DNA from: Ambrosia x helenae
Lineage: Eukaryota > Streptophyta > Magnoliopsida > Asterales > Asteraceae
Direction: 5' to 3'
Length of the DNA stretch: 64,000 nt
Assembly: GCA_030844895.1 (NCBI GenBank)
Contig: CM061224.1
Span: 72,610,567-72,674,566 of the forward strand
The notes under the pieces are model-generated. The model made no database searches. It was not told where the DNA came from and was given only the letters and a program-made list of their open reading frames with translations. Shown in pieces: positions 57,420 through 64,000 of this stretch; the first letter of the stretch is position 1, and each line of letters starts with the position of its first letter. Both the position numbers and the translations under genes were made by a program.

Positions 57420-58112
57420 GCTGACCTGGAGAAGAACAGATGATTAGAAAGCCAAAACATGCTATCTATTTGATCCTTGAATAAACAGTCTTTACAACTT
57501 GCTTCTCCCAAAAGACTGCTGATCCTAACTACTGTTCTATCCAAACAACTGCTCAACAACTGCTGATATAAAGAACTGCTGAGGAAACAACTGATGAAGA
57601 ACAACTGCTGACCAAAGGTCTGATCAAGAGCAACTGCTGATACAAGTACTGAAGACCAAAGCACTGCTGGAACCAACAGCACTTAGGCTCCAGCAGTGGA
57701 TACAAGACCATCAGAGTTTATCTTCAACAGCTGTTTATATCAGTGCTTTCAATGTAACAGTAGTTTGTATAGCAGATGTTTAAGTTTGTTATTCTGTTAG
57801 AGGTCACTGTCTTAGGTGACGTCAGCCTAGGTCATCAGTGGTTTGAGTCTGTCTATAAATAGAACAGTGCTTGTACTGTTCTATTGTATCACACACAAAA
57901 CATTCTCTCTGACAAACACTGTGTGATCAGGCTGAGGGGGAGTAACTTGTACGATTGTAATCTTTGAATTAATGAAAGCATTCGATCTAAAAACATTTAC
58001 TCTCTTGTTTTGATTTACAGTTTATTATTCCGCTGCACTTTCATTCTAATTTCATTTCATTACTATCATCATTTAGTTAAACTATCAAAACAAACAAACT
58101 CAGATCCTAACA
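57420..58112 (+). repeat. 3' LTR of the Copia element
   Basis: Copy of the 5' LTR with a few small indels; followed by the target duplication GAATG (58113-58117). Confidence 0.95.
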
Positions 58113-58117
58113 GAATG

Positions 58118-58400
58118 CTTTCTATATGTCTTCCTTTTCAATCTTCACTCAGTCGTCCAAAGTGGCAACGAATGCCAGCGTGAAACTTCTTTTCAACACA
58201 CAAATCCACAACACTTTGATAACGGTATCCATGATGTCTCCAATCACCCTTGTAGTAAATCTGTTGCTTGTAAAGCTTCTTCAAGTCAGCTCTTGACAAA
58301 TTCACTAGATGCATCAGATCATACACCTCTCATAAGACATTTTACATCTTGATCTTCCATCACCGCTTCAGCTGTGTCACTATCCACGTACCACCACTTT
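58118..58400 (-). pseudogene. C-terminal ORF of the older minus-strand Copia element
   Basis: Minus-strand reading: LKWWYVDSDTAEAVMEDQDV (about 58404-58345), a one-base shift near 58330, then YDLMHLVNLSRADLKKLYKQ, IYYKGDWRHHGYRYQSVVDL and CVEKKFHAGIRCHFGRLSED with a stop at 58138. Removing the plus-strand Copia element places this end about 45 bases from the polypurine tract and LTR at 50864. So it is the last coding segment of that element. It resembles no pol domain I know and may be another additional 3' ORF. Partial: I cannot see its start. Confidence 0.5.
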
Positions 58401-59230
58401 AGATTACTGACGTGTGCGAATATATACATAATTTTACAATGAATAAACACACGGTTGGTTTTAATATTTATAAAAATGGTTTAGACCTTAACATTAAAAC
58501 ACACACAAAAAGGCAAGTGTACCCTATCATATATATAGTAAGCTTAGATAAGAACCAGATATCGATCGATGGACGCGAGCGGATGCAATAGTACTTAAAC
58601 TCTATCCCCGATTTACCAGTAAAGATAGAAGGAAGATGTTTAAAACTAGGTTAATTATAAAATACCAAATTAACATACGTAAGATTCAAAATACAAAATA
58701 TATATACACACACTATTATAACACCCAAAGCATGCCAACTATATAACATATGTTAAAAAGGCACGAGATCAACATTCCATTTTCAGACAATTAGTATCCC
58801 TTTCGGGAATCCTAACATGACAACTATACGAAAAGCTAACACGATAACATACGTTAACCACCTCAAATTGTTCGTTAGCGAGCTATTGATATAATTTCAT
58901 GCAAATCTTCTAAAGATAAGTTAGTCATCCGTTAGGAGTTTTCTAACCTCACTAATCAAGGAAAGCAATACTGAATACACAATACAACCACCAAGACTAG
59001 CATAAAGTAGAGCGTATCAAAAACTATTCCATTTTACCAACTTTGAACACAAATCTACTAAGATCGCCATTTTCCAAAATAACTCATAAAGATCAACAAC
59101 TGTATCAAAGATCAGTAACAACGCCATTAAGCCTTTTAAACCCTTTTACGTGCTAATAAGCATTTCTAATCGTTATTTGCCTAACTTTAACCAAACTAAT
59201 ACCTATTTCCAGTTTCATGGTTTTAAACAC
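58401..59230. other. Retroelement-like AT-rich sequence
   Basis: No gene. Contains CAAAAAGGCAAGTGTACCC and GACGCGAGCGGATGCAATAG (58506-58590), which look like non-coding parts of an LTR element, but no borders were found. Confidence 0.35.
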
Positions 59231-59233
59231 ATT

Positions 59234-59468
59234 GGGTATGTTTGGCAAAACTAGCTGGTAGCTGGTAGCTGGAAGCTGGAGGCTGGTCGCTGTTGGTTGG
59301 AAGCTGGTAGCTGTAGCTTTTTAAATAAATTTAGTGTTTGGCAGAGTAGCTGGAGCTTTAAATAAATGTATAAAATGGGCATTAAATAAAAGCTTGTATG
59401 CATGTTATTTTATTTTTTTAATGATAGAATGGGTATTTGTGTCATTTACTCGTTAAAAGCTTGTAATG

Positions 59469-59510
<42 letters not shown>

Positions 59511-60060
59511 GGCCCTCGGGGGGCAAAAGTAAAGTTGCACTAGTTTTAACGTTATTTTACTAATTTCGTGAAAATAACATTAAAAACAACGGATGGTTAA
59601 TCATGCATCATGTGGTGGCGTTGATAGCCAAAAGACAAGGGGTTACATGCACCAATCGGGCTTGTCCGGGTTGCTAAGTGTTATGTGCCTTATGTCCAAG
59701 GCTTTATACAAAACCACTATCAAGCCGAGGGTCTCACTAGAAGCAGTCTCTCTATTCTCATGGGGTAGAGGTAAGGTTGTCTATATCTTACCCTCCTCAG
59801 ACCCTACCTTAAATTTGCTATTGGTGGGATTAACTGAGTATGATGATGATGATGACGACTCGTTCAAAGCGTGTAGCTAGTAGGACCTTTTTTCTTAAAT
59901 GCTAGTACTAGTAGCTTTTCAATATAGGGTTTTTTCTCTAACCTAAAATCTTCAAGCTCCTTCAACCGAACAAGGCTTTTTATTAAGTATGAGCTTTTTC
60001 TTAAAAGTTTGAAGCTTGAAGCTCATAAAAGCTCTTAAAAGCACCTTGCCAAACATACCC
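59234..60060. mobile_element. Tourist-like TIR element, 827 bp
   Basis: Begins GGGTATGTTTGGCAA and ends TTGCCAAACATACCC, a perfect 15-bp inverted repeat. ATT on both sides (59231-59233 and 60061-60063) gives a 3-bp duplication, although PIF elements usually duplicate TWA. Subterminal AGCTGGTAGCTGG repeats on the left and AAGCT(C/T) repeats on the right. A (TA)n(TG)n microsatellite (59470-59508) and a SINE lie inside. Confidence 0.85.
59722..59856 (+). mobile_element. SINE, Au-like, 3' part
   Basis: AGCCGAGGGTCTCACTAGAA, CTCTCTATTCTCATGGGGTA, GAGGTAAGGTTGTCTATATC, CTCCTCAGACCCTACC and a TGATGATGATGATG tail follow the conserved 3' body of Au-type plant SINEs (GGTCTC...GGGGTA-GGTAAGG...CCCTCC-CAGACCC). 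The 5' Pol III promoter part upstream (about 59640-59720) is too diverged for me to place box A and box B. Non-coding, mobilised by LINE enzymes. Confidence 0.75.
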
Positions 60061-60063
60061 ATT

Positions 60064-60799
60064 AACAACTTAACTAGTCTACTACTGATCGACTAACAGG
60101 ACGGTTTTTCAACATGTATCCGACTAACACAAAATAATAATCATTACAGTCACACGAACATAATCAGAAATCCAACAACAACGAAACATGTTTGCAATAT
60201 GATCATCAAGATTTTAAACATGAAAAGCACTAAAATCATACAAAACGTGATTAACATACAACGATTGTTTAAACTACTAAATACTATTGTTTTTACCTGT
60301 AGGTTTACAAATACTAACATATCATCACATCGATGCTTCAAGATTAGATCCAAACTAAATAAAGTATAAAGATCAAACCATATGAAAGCACGGATTATGA
60401 TGGATTAGATGATGATATCGGATCAAGATCGCCTCCAAAGCTTGTTAGTTGGCTTCTCAGCCGTCCATAGCTCCAGAAAAATCGCCCAAGATCGTCCCAA
60501 AATTACCCAATACTGAATACATGGGTTTAGAATGAGTTTTAAAGGGTCTGTAACAGGCGAACGGTCATTCGGATAGACCGAACGGTCGTTCACTTTGACA
60601 CGTGGCCGACAACGTCGTTTTCTTCACTCCGGACTTCAAGAAATGTTGTGTAAAATATCTTGGCTAGGTGAACGGCCATTCAGATAGCCCGAACGGTCGT
60701 TCAGATGGACGCAACCTTCCGTTTCGCGTAGAAACCTTTGTTTTTTATCGGGTTTCTTTCCGGACACCGTTTAAGACCTGTAATCATAAAGAGGGTTGA
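60064..60799 (-). other. LTR-like sequence with GAACGGTCGTTC dyads
   Basis: Between 60555 and 60715: GCGAACGGTCATTCGGATA, CCGAACGGTCGTTCACT, GTGAACGGCCATTCAGATAG and CCGAACGGTCGTTCAGATG, two pairs of self-complementary modules. Similar in design to the TTCGACC dyad array of the 27 kb LTR. I infer a decayed long LTR; borders not seen. No gene. Confidence 0.4.
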
Positions 60800-61020
60800 G
60801 TTCCTGTACAAATGGTGTTTTTTTTTTGTGAGAAGTGCAAGAAGTGTTTTTGGACCATCAGATCTAGAGATGGATGGTTGAGATTGAGTAGTGGCAAAAT
60901 CGTAATAAGTGTTATAAACTTAATTAAAAGATTTGACCTGATAGGGGTATATTAGTCTTTTTGTTTGTTTTTAAAATAGAGATAATCAATTATTCCATTA
61001 AAATCTCTCAATCTACTACC

Positions 61021-61056
<36 letters not shown>

Positions 61057-61971
61057 CTCTTCCAAGATGAAGATCGATGACCATAATCTTCCAAGGAACA
61101 TATCGTGACCTACCATAGTAAGAATTTGAAACCTATTTTTTTCTTCTATAAGTGTAATAACGAACAAAGATTGAATGATTTTGAGGTTTTAAATTAAAGG
61201 GTTTTCGTATTTACAGGAAAAAGGATGAAATGATGAAAGGTTACTGTAGTGTGTTTGGAGGACCAAGGTAAGTTTTATATTCATTAAGTCTCAGGTAATG
61301 ATTGTTAATGATTTAATGTAATAATCTGGTGTGTTATAGATAAAATGACGAAGATAAAACACACCAGTTCATCAGAAACACACCCTTATAGTTAATAATA
61401 AAACACACCATTTTCGAATAACTCAATATTATGGTTGATGATAAAACACATCATTTCTGATCGAAAAGCATTTTGGGGTTTTTTTCTTTTGTTTTGTTGG
61501 TGTATAGGGACTAGCATGAAGAAGGCTGAATCAGAGTGTTTAAACGATGATATTGGATCATATGAAGGGGGCGCAGAGCAAATGAAAAACCTATAATCAA
61601 AGTTTTTTTACATGAAAAGAGGATGGTGTTAACAGCTCCTGATGTGTTTTAGCATGCATCTATTGTGTTTTATACTCATGGTTGTATGATGATGTGCTTT
61701 ATATTGATGTTGTGTTTTATACTCATGAGTTGTGTCATACTGTTGTGTTTTATGCTGATGTTGTGGTGTTACGGTTGAATAAAAGAAAATAAAGAAAAGA
61801 TATAATCTTTTATAAAAAATGGAAAATGTATGTAAATGCATGATACTAACCAAAAATAATTAATGGTTAAATTGACTAATATACCCTTATTACTAAATAA
61901 ATAAAATTGCCACGTGTCAAGTTTCTATTGCTTCTTACAATTCTCACGAAAAAACTCATTTGTACAGGAAC
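60800..61971. mobile_element. TIR element of 1172 bp, superfamily unresolved
   Basis: Begins GTTCCTGTACAAATGGTG and ends CTCATTTGTACAGGAAC. The inverted repeats extend about 45 bases with mismatches (GTGAGAAGTGCAAGAAG on the left against CTTCTTACAATTCTCAC on the right). I could not fix a target duplication. Internally AAAACACACCA and TGTGTTTTA occur many times in both orientations (61340-61770). (TA)n at 61023-61052. No transposase. Confidence 0.78.
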
Positions 61972-63081
61972 CTAAATCATCATAAAGATACCTAAATAAG
62001 TACCAATTCATCGTGTATAAGGTCAAAACATATATAGACGAGAGTTAAACAGAGACTTTTATATGTATAAATAAACGTATATCAAACCTTCCCACACTCA
62101 AATGTTACTTGTTCCTAAGCAATTTAAAGTAGAAAACTTAACAAATACCCCCAATGGCAACACAAGTAGCAAATCGGAAAGTTAATAAATCAAACGGCTA
62201 GTTAGATTGTCAAAAGACATCATCAAAGATTTCAAACCAACAAGCACTTGGAAAAATATGAAAAAGAAAATCAAAGCAATGGTTTACATCAAATCGACTT
62301 AGCTTGCATATCTTTATACCACTCACAATGTTCACACACTCAGCTTTTTGTGGATCATACATATGAAATGTGTATGTGTAAACTCTCAATTCCTAGACAA
62401 TGACTTGGGTGATATCATATGCTTGTTAAAAGATCTAATCTCTACCAATTCATATACAGAAATGCATAAATCAAGAGGACTTGTGGGTTGTAATGATAGG
62501 AAATGGTAAAGGGTGTGGAATGGATATTTATAGCGACTAAGCTGCTAAAACTCAGCGTTTAAGTCTAACTAAATAGAAACAAACGCAAACTATACAAAAC
62601 AAACGCGAACATAGGCGAATTTTATTTAATTCTAGCTAACCACAAAATTCTAACTTTCAAGCCCTGAAAACTGCTCGAACATTGCTAATTCACCCTATTT
62701 TAGGGTATACTATTTTTCTGATTTTTCTTAAATATAACATAAAACATCTGATAAAACTTATAACTATAATACGAATATACACAAAACAAGGGATCTGAAT
62801 ACATAAACCCAAACAAGAAACTATATATAACGCAAAATGAGTTAAGCAATAACCTAAACCAAGTTTTAACACAAAAGGTTTAAAAGAAAAAAGGCTAAAT
62901 TTGGTTTAGTGGTGAAATGGTGTGGTAAATAAGAAAAAACACGGGATATAGGCTAAACATGGTTAACTAGTGGATAACATTTGGGTGCGGGGAACAGATA
63001 AAACGAAAAGGCTAAATCAAAAGGGGTCTTAGGTGCCCCAATCATTTTCATGCAAATCTTAACATATATGAGTATGCTAAT
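61972..63081. other. Retroelement-like non-coding sequence
   Basis: No gene. CCTTCCCACACTCAAATGTTACTTGTTCC (62089-62117) looks like the region near the 3' LTR of Athila/Tat-type elements, in which such text is frequent; this is weak. Nothing else supported. Confidence 0.35.
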
Positions 63082-64000
63082 TGTCACACCCTCAAATTTC
63101 CATTGCAGAGTTTATACCGCGAGGCGCATTACATACCAGGATCCCATAGCCATAAGTCATATGAACGAACTCTAAATGCCCAAACCATTTAGTTCGTTTT
63201 CAAAAATCAAGTTTAGTAAAGCTGCGGAAGCGTAAACCAAATTTAAACCTTTTAATACTATGCGCAAAACAAAACGCCCAAATTAAAACCATATGAAAGA
63301 AAACGTAAAAGCATGATATGTAATTTAGGTGAATGCCTAAGACCCAAATGCAGTGAAGTGTGCAATGCTTTCTAATCGTGGCACCGGAAGCAAACTACCT
63401 GCAAAAGCATGTATATCGTGGGTCAACAAACAATGTTGGTGAGTTCACAAAGTAAAGAAAGTGAGTAAGTAAATGCGCTGGTTTCCAAAACCACGTAACC
63501 AAGTAAAAGCGTAGGTCCTCCATACCAAAATGTTCAAGTGTTATCAGTTTAATCATGTCAGCGGTAGCTAACCCACTCATTGCAACTAAACAGTATTATT
63601 GGGACACCTTTAGTAATATAATAATTTGCCTCAGTAACTAGTGTCTATCAACACTCCATGCTCCCAGCATCGCAAATATGAGGTTGCTGCACAACCTAAT
63701 AGCGCTATCAACTAATACCCCGTTCGCCTCCAGCGATTAACCCAATAATATGCAAGGACTTTTCAAGTGATAGAGTGTTTAGTTCACAAAGGACCAATAT
63801 GTTTTAAACTGACCAAAACCCGACCCACACAAGGAGTCAAAGCATCTCAAAACCCAAGATGTAAAAGTAGTCCCAAACCTGACTAGAAAAAGTTAAGTTG
63901 TCTCAAACCCGAGACACATGCTTTTGAGAAAAAGTAGTGAAACTCACCCTAGTATGCAAGCAAATAAATCCAAACTCCAAAGTAGGGCGTGCTACCGACT
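63082..64000 (-). repeat. Tekay-type LTR, minus strand, cut by the window edge
   Basis: TGTCACACCCTCAAATTTCC at 63082 is the reverse complement of an LTR 3' end like that at 29877-29896. GCGAGGCGCATTACATACCA and GGATCC follow in the same order as GGATCCTGG...GCGCCTCGCGG in the 27 kb LTR, so it is a diverged relative. The GTGAGTTTC donor (63947) and TTTTGCAG/GTAG acceptor (63399) are kept. The rest of the element, if any, is beyond 64000. Confidence 0.8.

Larger units (their letters stand above)
50884..58112 (+). mobile_element. Ty1/Copia element with an extra 3' ORF
   Basis: LTRs 50884-51584 (701 bp) and 57420-58112 (693 bp), both TGTTGGGTCTG...GATCCTAACA, nearly identical. Exact duplication GAATG at 50879-50883 and 58113-58117. 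Primer site for initiator tRNA-Met after the 5' LTR, polypurine tract before the 3' LTR. Order: gag, zinc knuckles, protease, pre-integrase, integrase, assembly gap, extra ORF. Protease before integrase and the TNT1-like integrase sequence show Copia. Reverse transcriptase and RNase H are not seen and would have to be in the gap. Many one-base shifts interrupt the frames, some of them likely sequencing errors because the LTRs are young. Inserted close to the polypurine tract of an older minus-strand Copia. Confidence 0.94.

Noticed and set aside
59593..59880. 95-codon plus-strand frame
   Set aside because: It runs through the SINE body and its TGATGATG tail; not a gene.

Overview
This window is nuclear DNA of a flowering plant, most likely a member of the daisy family (Asteraceae). 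That assignment is inference from the repeat families, the base composition and the structure of the elements; no host gene was found that fixes the species. The sequence is part of an assembly: there is a 100-N gap at 55783-55882, and many one-base differences in homopolymers suggest residual long-read errors.

I recognise no intact host gene. The window is a stack of nested transposable elements. (1) 1-1690 is a CCA-rich minisatellite. (2) 1.9-15.5 kb is a decayed Tat-type Ty3 retrotransposon: two LTRs (A at 4207-5151, B starting at 8445), a piece of integrase C-terminus, and two copies of a spliced gene on the antisense strand (stops and starts at 2207-3922 and 6458-8158) with identical internal exon lengths. 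LTR B is broken by a non-autonomous hAT element (8817-9656) and by a 5.2 kb minus-strand retrotransposon that has gag but no visible polymerase (10047-15218). (3) 15.5-22 kb is AT-rich LTR-like debris, microsatellites and a perfect hairpin. (4) 22-26.9 kb and 38-43.5 kb carry Helitrons with recognisable TC starts, 3' hairpins and CTAG ends. (5) 27312-37821 is a young full-length Ty3 chromovirus of Tekay type with 2.6 kb LTRs, target duplication CTTGT, a gag with an 82-nt intron and a pol with one frameshift. It sits inside a small TIR element. (6) 38.1-40.7 kb is a Helitron carrying a PIF/Harbinger element that has only the MYB-like ORF. (7) 43-48 kb has Tourist-like MITEs and an unusual 2.7 kb block made of shuffled short modules with a 138-bp foldback. 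(8) 48.7-58.4 kb is the 3' end of a minus-strand Copia element, interrupted by a solo LTR and by a complete plus-strand Copia element (50884-58112, target duplication GAATG) that carries an additional long ORF just before its 3' LTR. (9) 58.4-64 kb holds a Tourist-like element with a SINE inside, a 1.17 kb TIR element and the end of a minus-strand LTR related to the one at 27 kb.

The most notable points are the antisense spliced ORF pair, the extra 3' ORF of the Copia element, the splice-signal pair that recurs at the same relative place in four different LTRs, and the modular 45-48 kb block.
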